64,000 bases of DNA, taken from NCBI RefSeq assembly GCF_029870285.1, contig NZ_JACSYA010000028.1, positions 7,121 to 71,120 on the forward strand, read 5' to 3'. Source of the DNA: Delftia sp. PS-11 (lineage in GTDB: Bacteria > Pseudomonadota > Gammaproteobacteria > Burkholderiales > Burkholderiaceae_C). The notes below the pieces were generated by a model. That model worked only from the letters and a program-made list of their open reading frames with translations, was not told the origin of the DNA and did no database searches. A program made the translations under genes and the position numbers. This document shows positions 1 to 9,075 of this stretch, in pieces (the first letter of the stretch is position 1; every line of letters starts with the position of its first letter).

Positions 1-1
1 G

Positions 2-949
2 CAGAGCGTGGCCGAGTCGGCGCTGACCTATGCGCTGGTCTGGCTGGTGCTGGGCTGGCTGGGCGTGGCTGACGAAGTGGCTGGCCCGCTGGCCCTGGTG
101 GCCATGGCAGCCTCGCCACTGGTGCTCACCCGCGTGGCCGCCGACATGCGCGCGGCAGGTCCGGTCACCGACCGGGGCATGGTGCTGGCGACGCTGTCCA
201 CGCTCTATGCGCTGGCGCTGGGCAGCGCCAAAGCCGGCATGCTGGCCCGCCCCCAGGACGGGGTGCTGGCCTCGGTCACGCCGGTGCTGGTGGTCCTGGG
301 CGTTTCCGTCGCCGTGGCGCTGGTGCTGGCCGTGCTGATGCGTCTGGCGCTGCGCTTCATGAGCCCGGCCAGCGAGAACACTTCCATCCTCATCCTGGCG
401 CTGATCGCCGCCAGCGTGCCAGTGGCCTCTTATCTGGGCGGCTCGGCCCCTCTGGCGGCGCTGCTGGGCGGCATCCTGCTCAAGCGGTTCAATCCGCGTC
501 CCTGGACCTGGCCACGCCAGCTGGGCACGGCGGCCTCTTTGCTGACCATGCTGATGTTCGTGCTGGTGTCCATCGTGGCGGCCCAGGCCGACTGGAGCGC
601 GCCGGTGGCCGGCGTCGTGGGCGCGGTCATCCTGGCGCGCCTGCTGGCCAAGACGCTGGGCGTGGCCGTGGGCAATGTGGGCACGGGCGCCAACTGGCGC
701 CAGGCTTTCTGGGTCGGCTGTGCCATGGCGCCCATGTCCTCAGTGGCACTGCTGCTGGCCTCGCAGTTCGTGGCGGCCGCGCCCGCGCTGGGCGCGCAGA
801 TCGCGGGCGTGGCCCTGCCCACCATCCTGGTGATGGAGGTGCTCGGCGCCGCCCTGGCCACCGTGGCCATCTACCGTTCCGGCGAAAGCTCCCGCCCCTG
901 GAAGCCGCTGAGCCGATCGCATACCGCAGGAGATGAACGTGAGCCTTGA
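2..949 (+). CDS. Cation:proton antiporter, C-terminal part (5' truncated by window edge)
   Basis: The frame is open to the left edge, so the true start lies outside the window. The visible 315 residues are almost wholly hydrophobic, with about eight to nine membrane segments rich in Ala, Leu, Val and Gly and small-residue helices such as [20 protein letters not shown]. This layout is typical of the sodium/hydrogen exchanger (CPA, Kef-like) fold, which swaps monovalent cations for protons across the inner membrane. No C-terminal TrkA-type nucleotide-binding domain follows; the protein ends in a short polar tail. The stop overlaps the start of the next gene, which suggests translational coupling. 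The superfamily call is fairly safe; ion specificity cannot be judged. Confidence 0.75.
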   Translation, partial: QSVAESALTYALVWLVLGWLGVADEVAGPLALVAMAASPLVLTRVAADMRAAGPVTDRGMVLATLSTLYALALGSAKAGMLARPQDGVLASVTPVLVVLGVSVAVALVLAVLMRLALRFMSPASENTSILILALIAASVPVASYLGGSAPLAALLGGILLKRFNPRPWTWPRQLGTAASLLTMLMFVLVSIVAAQADWSAPVAGVVGAVILARLLAKTLGVAVGNVGTGANWRQAFWVGCAMAPMSSVALLLASQFVAAAPALGAQIAGVALPTILVMEVLGAALATVAIYRSGESSRPWKPLSRSHTAGDEREP

Positions 950-2063
950 AGCCTTCCACTCGTCCGAACCACTGACACTGGGCGTGGAGCTGGAGCTGCA
1001 GCTGGTCAACACCCACGACTACGACCTGGCTCCCTACGCCGAGGACATGCTGCGGCTCATGCGCAAGAACACGCTGCCCGGCAGCGTGGTGCCGGAGATG
1101 ACCAACAGCATGATCGAGATTTCGACCAGCGTCTGCCGCTCGGCCTCCGAGGTGCTGGGACAGCTCGGCCAGATCCGCGATGCGCTGGTGCGCAGCGCCG
1201 ACAAGCTCAATATCGCCGTGGTCGGCGGCGGCACCCACCCCTTCCAGCAGTGGCATGAGCGGCGCATCTACGACAAGCCGCGCTTTCAGGAGCTGTCGCA
1301 GCTGTACGGCTATCTGTCCAAGCAGTTCACCATCTTCGGCCAGCATGTGCACATCGGCTGCCCCGACGCCGACGCAGCGCTGCTGATGCTGCACCGCATG
1401 TCGCGCTACATACCGCACTTCATCGCGCTGTCGGCCTCCAGCCCCTATGTGCAGGGCCAGGACACGGCCTTCGACTCGGCGCGGCTGAACTCGGTGTTCG
1501 CCTTTCCGCTGTCGGGCCGCGCGCCCTGCGTGCTGCGCTGGAGCGAGTTCGAGCAGTACTTCGACAAGATGACGCGCACGGGCGTGGTCAAGAGCATGAA
1601 GGACTTCTACTGGGACATCCGGCCCAAGCCCGAGTTCGGCACCATCGAGATCCGCGTGTTCGACACGCCGCTGACCATCGAACGCGCCGCCGCGCTGTCG
1701 GGCTATGTGCAGGCGCTGGCCGCCTGGTTCATGGACACCCAGCCTTTCACACCGGCCGAAGACGACTATCTGGTCTATACCTACAACCGCTTCCAGGCCT
1801 GCCGCTTCGGCCTGGACGCGGTCTATGTGGACCCGGCATCGGGCGAACACATGCCGCTGGCGGAGCACATCCTCAGGACCATGGACGCCGTGGCCGGCCA
1901 TGCCGCGCGCCACGGCGCGGCGCAGGCCCTGCAGCTGCTGCGCGGCGATGTGGCAGCCGGCAGCAACGATGCGCGCTGGCTGCGCCAGCGCCAGCGGCGG
2001 GAGCAGCTGCTGGCCGAGGTTTCACGCCAGGCCGCGATGCGCTTTCGCGGCCTGGCGGCCTGA
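933..2063 (+). CDS. YbdK-family carboxylate-amine ligase (GCS2 fold)
   Basis: 376 residues, the usual length of YbdK, a glutamate-cysteine ligase type 2 homologue that joins a carboxylate to an amine using ATP. The N-terminal motif [13 protein letters not shown] (about residues 14-26) is the family signature, and [11 protein letters not shown] and the acidic [15 protein letters not shown] segment also match the GCS2 fold. The physiological substrate of YbdK enzymes is uncertain; E. coli YbdK has weak glutamate-cysteine ligase activity. The start overlaps the antiporter stop by 17 bases. AGGAG at 928-932 abuts this ATG but stands 6 bases before an in-frame GTG at 939, so translation may begin two codons later. 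Confidence 0.85.
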   Translation: MNVSLEAFHSSEPLTLGVELELQLVNTHDYDLAPYAEDMLRLMRKNTLPGSVVPEMTNSMIEISTSVCRSASEVLGQLGQIRDALVRSADKLNIAVVGGGTHPFQQWHERRIYDKPRFQELSQLYGYLSKQFTIFGQHVHIGCPDADAALLMLHRMSRYIPHFIALSASSPYVQGQDTAFDSARLNSVFAFPLSGRAPCVLRWSEFEQYFDKMTRTGVVKSMKDFYWDIRPKPEFGTIEIRVFDTPLTIERAAALSGYVQALAAWFMDTQPFTPAEDDYLVYTYNRFQACRFGLDAVYVDPASGEHMPLAEHILRTMDAVAGHAARHGAAQALQLLRGDVAAGSNDARWLRQRQRREQLLAEVSRQAAMRFRGLAA

Positions 2064-2075
2064 GCACGCTGGCTC

Positions 2076-4196
2076 TCAGGGCAGGATGGCTGCAGCGCGC
2101 GCAGCAGCGATCTGTGCGTCGGCATCGCGCTGCAGCAGCAGCCGCTGGCGCACCAGGTCCTGGGACGCTGCCGTGACGGCACTCACATAGCCTGCCTGAT
2201 CACCGTACAGCTCTTCCAGGGAGGGACGTTCATCGCCTGCCGCCAGCCGCGCAGCACGCGTCTTGTGGAAGGGAATGAAGCTGCCTGTGAGATTGGACAA
2301 GTCAACGATGCCCGGAGTGGCCACGTAGTTGAACTCGATGCTCGTTCCCAGCGGAGCCCGCGCTTCCACGCTGCGGATGCCTGCGCGTGTCAAGCCGGTC
2401 TGCGGGTCCACCTGCGGAACAAGAATCGCGTAGTCCTTGCCCACGGCGCGCGGGGGCTGCAGTGTGGCGATGCCCGACTCGTCCTGTGGCAGGTACTGCG
2501 GTCCAAAATCCAGCAGTGCAAAGCCGTTGTGGCGCCCGAGGTAGCTGAACGCAGGTATCGGGGATTGCACGCCCCCCACACTCCAGGTCAATCCCTTCAT
2601 CGCAGGGAAAACGAGCCTGTTGGGCCGCACCAGCGTACCATCGGCCACCTTGGGCACCTGGCTGGCAGGAGGCTCGACGCCTCGCACCACCCAATCCTCC
2701 AGCGCAATGAACAGCGCCCGGAACGTGTCGTTGAAATGTACGACGGTGCCAGCCGGGTAGACATTGCGCGTGGGCGCATAGGCAATGCTGGCAGTTCCCC
2801 CTGCGCCGCCGTGCTGGGTGCTGGCGTAGTAGTAGATGCGCGCATTCGCGGGCTGCGCGATGTCACGCAGGCCATTCGCATCGGTCAGCACGGGCGAGCC
2901 CTGCAGTTGCCAGAACTCTGTGCCGGACAGGCCCAGGAAAAACTTGGGGCAGGTCTGGCTGGCTTCACATCGCTTCATCACACCGCCCTGGCGGCCGCTG
3001 ACCTCGTCGCTGTAGTCTTTGTCCAGTCCGCGCGGTGCCGTCTGACCGAATGCCGTATGGTCGGTACGCAGGCCACCACCGCCACCGGGTACGGCAAAGC
3101 GTGTGTTGATATTGGTCTGGCGTGCAGCAACGTGGGCATAGATGCCATCGAAGACCTTGCCACCATCGAGCGCCTGATTGAAACCCAGGTGCAGGAAAGT
3201 CTTCATGGCATTGCCCGACTGCGAAGTGCCCTGCCCTATGGTGTGCGTAATGCGCCCAGCCAGCGGATTGGCCTTGCCATCGGCATCAGCGGCCTTGGCA
3301 CGGAAAAAACTCACCGTGTCGCGCAGCGCAGCCAGGCCGACGCCCATGACCTTGGGGTCCTTGGCGACATAAACCAGCTCGTAGAGGTACTGGGGATCGA
3401 AGCCGCCCTTGAGGCAGACACTGGTGGAACTGGGTGTGCCGGGGAAAGGGTTGGCCGTGGTATCGCAGTTGGCGAACTTCCAGTCACCTGCAGGCACGAG
3501 CTGGCGCGCATCGGTTTCGTTGATGCGGCGCGTCAGCGAATAACCGGGCTGGGTGTTGTCCAGGCTGGCTGGCTCGTAAGGGATCATGGTGCCGTTGAAG
3601 ACACCGCCAGGCAGAGACATGGACGCAGCAGCGGCCGTGGGCACCAGCTCGGTGCGATAGCTGCCTGTGATGCTGCTGCCATCCTTGTTGCGCGCCACGG
3701 GCACGGTCACCGTCAGGCGCGCAGGCGAGGACTTGGGCACGTCGCCCTGCCAGGCCGAATACAGCAGGACATAGCCGCGCTCCAGGTAGACCGCATCGCC
3801 AGGCGCCGCCGAAGGATTGGGCATGGTCAGAATATTGCCGCGATTGGGTGCGTCATAGCGCAGCACGCCGCTGGCTTTGGACATGTCCTTGGGCTTGAGC
3901 ATGACGAAGTCGGTGCTGTACTCGACCATGCCCCTGGCGTTCACGGGCGCCAGCGCCAAATCCTGGATCACGGCGTTCTTGGGGTCCTGGGGGTCCAGCT
4001 CGCCACGCAGCACTCCCGTCACTTTTTCATAGGCGCCGACACTGCCGTAGCTGCCCGCGAAGTCCTCGGTGGCGCTGATGCTCAACTGCATGCGCGGCGA
4101 TGACGTGACAGGCGGGCCATCGCTGCCGCCGCAGGCTGCCAGCAGACCGGATGCGGCCAAGGCAACGGCCAGCGGGTGGGAAATCCTGTATTGCAT
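2076..4196 (-). CDS. Exported lipoprotein with alpha/beta hydrolase domain (tannase/depolymerase-like)
   Basis: 706 residues. A signal peptide ends in a lipobox, LLAAC with Cys22, followed by GGSDG, so the mature protein should be lipid-anchored. The body looks like the large secreted alpha/beta-hydrolase-domain family. A GTSQSGN nucleophile-elbow motif near residue 325 would hold the catalytic Ser. A Cys pair (CEASQTCPKFF) may form a disulfide. The start is set by AAAGGAGA seven bases before the ATG at 4196; an upstream in-frame ATG at 4214 has no such site. It lies 93 bases after the TctC receptor gene and could share its transcript, which fits extracellular hydrolysis of an ester whose product is then taken up. 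The substrate is not known. Confidence 0.7.
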   Translation of the reverse strand: MQYRISHPLAVALAASGLLAACGGSDGPPVTSSPRMQLSISATEDFAGSYGSVGAYEKVTGVLRGELDPQDPKNAVIQDLALAPVNARGMVEYSTDFVMLKPKDMSKASGVLRYDAPNRGNILTMPNPSAAPGDAVYLERGYVLLYSAWQGDVPKSSPARLTVTVPVARNKDGSSITGSYRTELVPTAAAASMSLPGGVFNGTMIPYEPASLDNTQPGYSLTRRINETDARQLVPAGDWKFANCDTTANPFPGTPSSTSVCLKGGFDPQYLYELVYVAKDPKVMGVGLAALRDTVSFFRAKAADADGKANPLAGRITHTIGQGTSQSGNAMKTFLHLGFNQALDGGKVFDGIYAHVAARQTNINTRFAVPGGGGGLRTDHTAFGQTAPRGLDKDYSDEVSGRQGGVMKRCEASQTCPKFFLGLSGTEFWQLQGSPVLTDANGLRDIAQPANARIYYYASTQHGGAGGTASIAYAPTRNVYPAGTVVHFNDTFRALFIALEDWVVRGVEPPASQVPKVADGTLVRPNRLVFPAMKGLTWSVGGVQSPIPAFSYLGRHNGFALLDFGPQYLPQDESGIATLQPPRAVGKDYAILVPQVDPQTGLTRAGIRSVEARAPLGTSIEFNYVATPGIVDLSNLTGSFIPFHKTRAARLAAGDERPSLEELYGDQAGYVSAVTAASQDLVRQRLLLQRDADAQIAAARAAAILP

Positions 4197-4289
4197 GTTG
4201 TCTCCTTTTTTCATGGCACAGGCAAAGCTGCGCCCCGGCCGCCGTACATCGCGGCAGCCTGAGGCGGATGGTTGGCAAGAGAAGAGGCT

Positions 4290-5270
4290 TTACTCGGGCT
4301 GGATGCCGGCCGCCTTGATGACCTGCCCCCATTTCTGGGTTTCAGCGGCCTGGAAGGCGGCCAGCTCCTGGGGCGAGGCCGTCCAGCCTTCGGAGCCGGA
4401 CATGTCGAAGAAGGACTTGGCGCCCGCGCTGCGCACGGCGTCGGACAGCAGGCGGTTGAGGCGGGCCACCACGGCCTCGGGCGTGCCGGCCGGGGCGTAG
4501 GCGGCGAACCAGTAGCCCATGTCGTAGCCCTTGACGCCGGCTTCCTCCAGGGTGGGCACGTCGGGCAGTTGCGGGCTACGCCGGGTGGTCGAATAACCCA
4601 GGGCGCGCAGCTTGCCCGACTTGACCTGGGGCACGCCCGTGGAGGTGTCGGTGATCATCAGGTCGATCTGGCCGCCCAGCAGGTCGGTGATGGCCAGTGG
4701 ATTGCTCTTGTAGGGCACGTGCATCAGGTCCACGCCGGCCAGCTGTTTGAGCATTTCGCCGGCCACGCGGCTGGACGAACTGCCGCTGCCGAACGACAGT
4801 TTGCCCGGCTGCTTTTTCGCGGCTGCCAGCAGTTCGGCCACGTTCTTGTAGGGCGCATCGGCGCGCACCACCAGCACCTGGCCGCCCTTGCCAAGGCCTG
4901 CCACGGGCGCGAAGTCCTTGACGGCGTCATAGGGCAGCTTCTTGTACAGATGCTGGTTGGCAGCGTGCGTGGTATTGGTGGTGATCAGCAGCGTGTAGCC
5001 GTCGGCGGCCGATCGCGCCACCTGCTGAGCCGCGATCATGCCGCTGGCGCCGCCCTTGTTCTCGACCACCACGGCCTGTTTGGTGGCGGTGCTCATGGCC
5101 TGGCCCAGGGCGCGCGCCAGCTGGTCGGTGGCGCTGCCTGCGGCGAACGGCACGACAAAGGTGATGGGCTTGGCCGGAAAGTCCTCGGCCAGTGCGGGCA
5201 GGGCTGCCGCGCCCAGCAGGCCAGCGGCCAGGGTAAGCAGGCGTCGGCGTGCGAAGGCTGTGTGTTGCAT
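4290..5270 (-). CDS. Bug/TctC-family periplasmic solute-binding receptor
   Basis: 326 residues with a signal peptide ending ALPALAEDFP near residue 26. The family hallmarks follow: FPAKPITFVVPFAAGSATDQ, VVENKGGASG and MHVPYKSNPLAITDLLGGQ. Such proteins bind carboxylates or other small organics in the periplasm for tripartite tricarboxylate transporters, or act as orphan receptors, which are very numerous in Comamonadaceae and Bordetella. No TctA/TctB membrane genes are adjacent. The start at 5270 is supported by AAGGAGA upstream; a longer reading frame continues upstream but lacks signal-peptide character. It follows the AtuA pair, so a ligand metabolised by that pair is likely. Confidence 0.88.
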   Translation of the reverse strand: MQHTAFARRRLLTLAAGLLGAAALPALAEDFPAKPITFVVPFAAGSATDQLARALGQAMSTATKQAVVVENKGGASGMIAAQQVARSAADGYTLLITTNTTHAANQHLYKKLPYDAVKDFAPVAGLGKGGQVLVVRADAPYKNVAELLAAAKKQPGKLSFGSGSSSSRVAGEMLKQLAGVDLMHVPYKSNPLAITDLLGGQIDLMITDTSTGVPQVKSGKLRALGYSTTRRSPQLPDVPTLEEAGVKGYDMGYWFAAYAPAGTPEAVVARLNRLLSDAVRSAGAKSFFDMSGSEGWTASPQELAAFQAAETQKWGQVIKAAGIQPE

Positions 5271-5313
5271 TGTCTGTCTCCTTATGTGTGGTGGTGGATC
5301 GTGAAGGCGGGCC

Positions 5314-5685
5314 CTATTCGGGTGCCAGGTGCGCCAGCAGGGACTGCGGCACGGCGACCGGCATCTGCAGCAGCCAGTACGACAGGGCCTTGCCGTGGCT
5401 GTCGAGGTTGAGCGCGTCGTTGACGCCGCCGTCCAGCACATCGTCCAGCACCCAGTTCATGGCCTGCAGGCGCTCCAGTACGAACCGCTGCACGCGCGTG
5501 GGGCGCCGGGCCGCGAAGTGCGCGGCCACGCGCTGCTCGGTGACCTGTTCGGCCAGCACGGGCCAGCAGGCGGCATTCCAGGCGATCAGGCTGATGTTGG
5601 AGCGGTTGCCCTTGTCGCCCGTGCGGCCATGGGCCAGGCGGTACAGCGGCACGGTGAGTGGCGCTGTCGTCTGTGGTGTGTTCAT
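5314..5685 (-). CDS. AtuA-associated small protein (AtuA C-terminal-like domain)
   Basis: 123 residues beginning with a disordered Thr/Pro stretch, then LYRLAHGRTGDKGNRSNISL, the conserved block of the small domain that accompanies DUF1446/AtuA proteins, either fused or as a separate gene. The ATG overlaps the stop of the AtuA-type gene by four bases (ATGA at 5682-5685), which strongly suggests that the two are made together and form one complex. AtuA-type proteins occur in acyclic terpene (citronellol, geraniol) degradation and in other acyl-CoA pathways. The biochemical role of this subunit is not established. Confidence 0.8.
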   Translation of the reverse strand: MNTPQTTAPLTVPLYRLAHGRTGDKGNRSNISLIAWNAACWPVLAEQVTEQRVAAHFAARRPTRVQRFVLERLQAMNWVLDDVLDGGVNDALNLDSHGKALSYWLLQMPVAVPQSLLAHLAPE

Positions 5686-7070
5686 GCGGCCTCCTGCCCG
5701 TCATGGGCCCAGTTCCATCCGGTGGCGATGCTGTGCTGCGGCAGCAGGCAGGACACGGTGCCCAGCCGCGCGCGCAGCGCCGTGCGCACGCCGCCGCCGC
5801 CTGCCGGCCCGCAGGTGTAGAGGGCGTTGACCTCGCGCGCCAGGCGCTGGGCCTCGGCCTGGGTCGGACGCAGCCAGGCGGCGCGCAGGCGCACGTCCTG
5901 GGATGCGGCATGGCTGGCCGGCTGCGCATCGCGCCAGCGGCCTGCGTCGTCGCCCAGCACGCTGGCCACGCCGATCCAGTCCAGCCGCAGATCGCTGGCG
6001 GCCTCGCCGCCCAGGCGCTCTCTGAGCACCGCGCCAGCCAGCTGCGCGCGCTCCAGTGCGCGCGGGCCGGCGTAGGAAATTTCGCCCTCGGCCAGCCAGC
6101 CCGCAGCGTGGCAGACGTTGACCTTGTACTGGCCGTTGTGCGCGTGGCCGCGCACGCCGCTCAGTCGCACGGCATCCGGCCCTGTCTGGCGGACTTCGGC
6201 CTCACCGAGATCGGCCACCACATCGGGCGTGAGGTAGGCGCCAGGGTCATGCACCTCATACAGCAGCTGCTCTTTGACCGTGCGCTCGCTGACCAGCCCG
6301 CCCGTGCCCTCGGGCTTGGTGATGGTGCAGTCGCCCGAGTCTTCGATGATGGCGATCGGGTAGCCCAGCCGGGCCAGGTCCGGCACATCCTTGAAGCCGG
6401 GATCGGCAAAGTAGCCGCCGGTGACCTGGGCGCCGCATTCGAGCAGATGGCCGGCCATGGTGGCACGCGCCAGCCGGTCCCAGTCGTCCCAGGCCCAGCC
6501 GAAATGCGCCATGGCCGGCCCCAGGGTGAGCGAAGGGTCGGACACGCGCCCGGCCACGACGATCTCGGCACCGGCCTGCAGGGCCTGGGCAATCGCCCGT
6601 GCGCCGATGTAGGCGTTGGCGCTGACCAGCGCCTCCTCGGGGAAATCGCCCCCCAGCGCGCTGCGCAGCGCCGCGCGGTGGCCAGGGCCGCTGACATCGT
6701 CTCCGTGCACAACGGCGATGCGCGGCGCGGCCAGGCCCAGGCGCTTGGCCAGGCGCTGGATGCAGCGTGCCGCGCCCTGCGGGTTGGCGGCGCCGAAGTT
6801 GCTGACGATGCGTATGCCATGCGTCAGGCAATCGGCCAGCACCGGCTCCAGCAGTTCTTCGAGCAGCGGCTCGTAGCCGGCATCAGGCCGGTCGCGGCGC
6901 GCCAGCTGGGCCAGGGCCAGCGTGCGCTCGGCCAGGGTCTCGAAAATCAGGCAGGCGGGCTGGCCGCTGGCCGCCAGGGCCCGCACCACGGGCGCGGCCG
7001 CATCGGTGCGGTCACCCGAGAAGCCGGCCGCGCATCCCACCCACAGCGGGGTTTTTTCCAGGTTCTGCAT
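5682..7070 (-). CDS. AtuA-family (DUF1446) protein
   Basis: 462 residues from the ATG at 7070. A TTG nine bases upstream is also in frame but neither has a clear Shine-Dalgarno. The N-terminal block LWVGCAAGFSGDRTDAAAPVV, ...VSNFGAANPQGAARCI, VVHGDDV and EIVVAGRVSDPSLTLGPAMA match the AtuA/DUF1446 family. Members are tied to acyclic terpene utilisation and to other carboxylate catabolic clusters; a catalytic reaction has not been firmly assigned. It is the first gene of a leftward set with its small partner and a TctC receptor, and faces a divergent LysR gene that probably controls it. The rest of the atu pathway (carboxylase, dehydrogenases) is absent here, so terpene use is only one possibility. 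Confidence 0.82.
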   Translation of the reverse strand: MQNLEKTPLWVGCAAGFSGDRTDAAAPVVRALAASGQPACLIFETLAERTLALAQLARRDRPDAGYEPLLEELLEPVLADCLTHGIRIVSNFGAANPQGAARCIQRLAKRLGLAAPRIAVVHGDDVSGPGHRAALRSALGGDFPEEALVSANAYIGARAIAQALQAGAEIVVAGRVSDPSLTLGPAMAHFGWAWDDWDRLARATMAGHLLECGAQVTGGYFADPGFKDVPDLARLGYPIAIIEDSGDCTITKPEGTGGLVSERTVKEQLLYEVHDPGAYLTPDVVADLGEAEVRQTGPDAVRLSGVRGHAHNGQYKVNVCHAAGWLAEGEISYAGPRALERAQLAGAVLRERLGGEAASDLRLDWIGVASVLGDDAGRWRDAQPASHAASQDVRLRAAWLRPTQAEAQRLAREVNALYTCGPAGGGGVRTALRARLGTVSCLLPQHSIATGWNWAHDGQEAA

Positions 7071-7117
7071 GGCTGCCAATGTAGGCAGGGCCTGCTAATC
7101 TGTGAAATCGATTGTTC

Positions 7118-7131
7118 GGATTAATTTATCC
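7118..7131. promoter_or_regulatory. Candidate LysR operator between divergent genes
   Basis: GGATTAATTTATCC is a near-perfect palindrome with T and A placed as in a T-N11-A LysR box. It sits in the short, locally AT-rich gap between the AtuA gene (leftward) and the LysR gene (rightward). Placement is the main support; binding is inferred. Confidence 0.35.
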
Positions 7132-7140
7132 AAATACCCG

Positions 7141-8046
7141 ATGAATATCTCTTCGCGGCAGCTCGATGCCTTCATCGCCCTGGCACAGCTTGGCAGTTTC
7201 ACGCAGGCCGCGCGGCGCTGCCATCTGTCGCAGCCCGCATTCAGCGCGCTGATCAAGGGACTGGAAGACAGCGTGGGCGTGCGCCTGTTCGACCGCAGCA
7301 CCCGCCATGTGGCGCTGACCCAGGAGGGTGCCCAGTTCCTGGAGGCAGCGCAGCGCATCCGCGCGGACCTGGGCGATGCCGTGCAGGGCCTGCGCGAGGC
7401 GGCGGCCCTGCAGCGCGGGCGCGTGTCGATCGCCTTGCTGCCCTCGCTGGCGGCGGCCTGGCTGCCGCCCGTGCTGGCGCTGTTCCATGCGCGCCATCCG
7501 GGCATACAGCTGCAGGTCTCGGATCTGCTGTCCGAGCCCTGCATTGCCCAGGTGGCCTCGGGCCAGGCCGATCTGGCGCTGGCCGCCATCCGGGCCGACA
7601 CGGAGGAGCTGCAGGCCGAATGGTTCTGCGCCGACCAGCTGTACCTGGTGTGCCGCGCCGACCATGCGCTGGCAGCCCTGCCCGCCCCCTGCATGGCCGA
7701 CCTGCGGGCCCACCCCTTCATACAGCTCGCGCGCCACAGCAGCGTGCGCCAGTACCTTGAATCCCAGGCTGCCGCGCCGGCGCTGGACACGCTGCTGGAG
7801 GTCGAGCACCTGGCCACCGTGATGGGCATGGTGCGCGCGGGCCTGGGCATCAGCGTGGTGCCGGCACTGGCGCTGTTCCACTTCGTGCAGCCCGGCCTGG
7901 TGACGCGCGCGCTGGCCGATGCCGACCGCCAGCGCGACCTGTACCTGGTGCGCCGGCGCCAGCGCAGCCTGTCGCCCGCCGCGCAGGCTTTCCACGCGCT
8001 GGCCCTGGCGCACCGGCCGGGCGTGGCCCCGGGCAGCACACAATAG
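7141..8046 (+). CDS. LysR-family transcriptional regulator
   Basis: 301 residues. The N-terminal winged helix-turn-helix reads RQLDAFIALAQLGSFTQAAR and LSQPAFSALIKGLEDSVGVR, the standard LysR DNA-binding helix, followed by a type 2 periplasmic-binding-like effector domain (GRVSIALLPSLAAAW onward). It is divergent from the AtuA/TctC set, the usual arrangement for a LysR activator of the neighbouring catabolic genes. The ATG at 7141 is preferred to a GTG at 7102 because family proteins start within a few residues of the helix-turn-helix. Confidence 0.9.
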   Translation: MNISSRQLDAFIALAQLGSFTQAARRCHLSQPAFSALIKGLEDSVGVRLFDRSTRHVALTQEGAQFLEAAQRIRADLGDAVQGLREAAALQRGRVSIALLPSLAAAWLPPVLALFHARHPGIQLQVSDLLSEPCIAQVASGQADLALAAIRADTEELQAEWFCADQLYLVCRADHALAALPAPCMADLRAHPFIQLARHSSVRQYLESQAAAPALDTLLEVEHLATVMGMVRAGLGISVVPALALFHFVQPGLVTRALADADRQRDLYLVRRRQRSLSPAAQAFHALALAHRPGVAPGSTQ

Positions 8047-8079
8047 GCCGGTCGCCAAACGCAACCGAGAACTGCCACC

Positions 8080-9042
8080 GTGGGTGAATTCGACCTGATC
8101 CGCCGCTTTTTCCAGCGCCCCGTGCGCCACGCCGTCCTGGGCGTGGGCGATGACTGCGCGCTGCTCGCGCCCGCGCCGGGCATGCAGCTGGCCATCTCCA
8201 GCGACATGCTGGTCGAAGGCCGGCATTTCTTCCCCGACGTGGACCCGCGCCTGCTGGGCCACAAGGCACTGGCCGTCAATCTGTCCGATCTCGCGGCCTG
8301 CGGCGCGCGGCCCCTGGGCTTCACGCTGGCCCTGTCGCTGCCGCGCGCCGACGCCGCCTGGACCGAGGCCTTCGCCAGCGGCCTGCTGGCCCTGGCCGAT
8401 GCCCATGGCTGCGAGCTCATCGGCGGCGACACCACGCGGGGGCCGCTGAACATCTGCATCACCGTCTTCGGGGAGGTGCCGCCCGGCCAGGCCCTGCTGC
8501 GCAGCGGCGCGCAGGCAGGGGACGATATCTGGGTCAGCGGCAGCCTGGGCGATGCACGCCTGGCGCTCGAAGCCCTGCTGGGCCAGACCGCGCTGCCTCC
8601 CGGCGTGCTGGCCGCCGCGCGCCAGCGCCTGGAGGCGCCCACGCCGCGCGTGGCACTGGGTCTGGCGCTGCGCGGCATCGCCAGCAGTGCGCTGGACGTG
8701 AGCGACGGCCTGCTGGGCGACCTGGGCCACATCCTCGAACAATCCCATGTGGGCGCCTGTGTGGACACACGCTGCACCACGCCGCTGCTGGAAGCGGGGC
8801 ACCAGACGCCCCTGCCACCCGAGCTGCTGCAGCAATGCACGCTGGCCGGCGGCGACGACTATGAGCTGTGCTTCACGGCCCCTGCCAGCCAGCGCGAAGC
8901 GGTTGAAGCGGCAGGCCGCAACTGTGCCACGCGCGTCACGCGCATCGGCCGCATCGAAGCCGAGCCGGGCCTGCGGCTGATCGGCCCCGATAGTGCGGCG
9001 CTTTCGCCACAATGGGCCTCGTTCGATCACTTTGCCGCATAG
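8080..9042 (+). CDS. thiL: Thiamine-monophosphate kinase ThiL
   Basis: 320 residues, full length. ThiL phosphorylates thiamine monophosphate to thiamine diphosphate with ATP in the cytoplasm, the last step of cofactor synthesis. Recognisable motifs are MGEFDLIRRFF at the N-terminus, GVGDDCALL (metal/ATP site), SSDMLVEGRHFF, AVNLSDLAACGARPLG and GGDTTRG. Translation starts at GTG 8080. In many proteobacteria thiL is followed directly by pgpA and then cinA; here a DUF4139 gene stands between thiL and pgpA, and an accessory block follows pgpA. Confidence 0.95.
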   Translation: MGEFDLIRRFFQRPVRHAVLGVGDDCALLAPAPGMQLAISSDMLVEGRHFFPDVDPRLLGHKALAVNLSDLAACGARPLGFTLALSLPRADAAWTEAFASGLLALADAHGCELIGGDTTRGPLNICITVFGEVPPGQALLRSGAQAGDDIWVSGSLGDARLALEALLGQTALPPGVLAAARQRLEAPTPRVALGLALRGIASSALDVSDGLLGDLGHILEQSHVGACVDTRCTTPLLEAGHQTPLPPELLQQCTLAGGDDYELCFTAPASQREAVEAAGRNCATRVTRIGRIEAEPGLRLIGPDSAALSPQWASFDHFAA

Positions 9043-9075
9043 CGGCGCCGCATGACTTTCACACAAGGACTGCCC

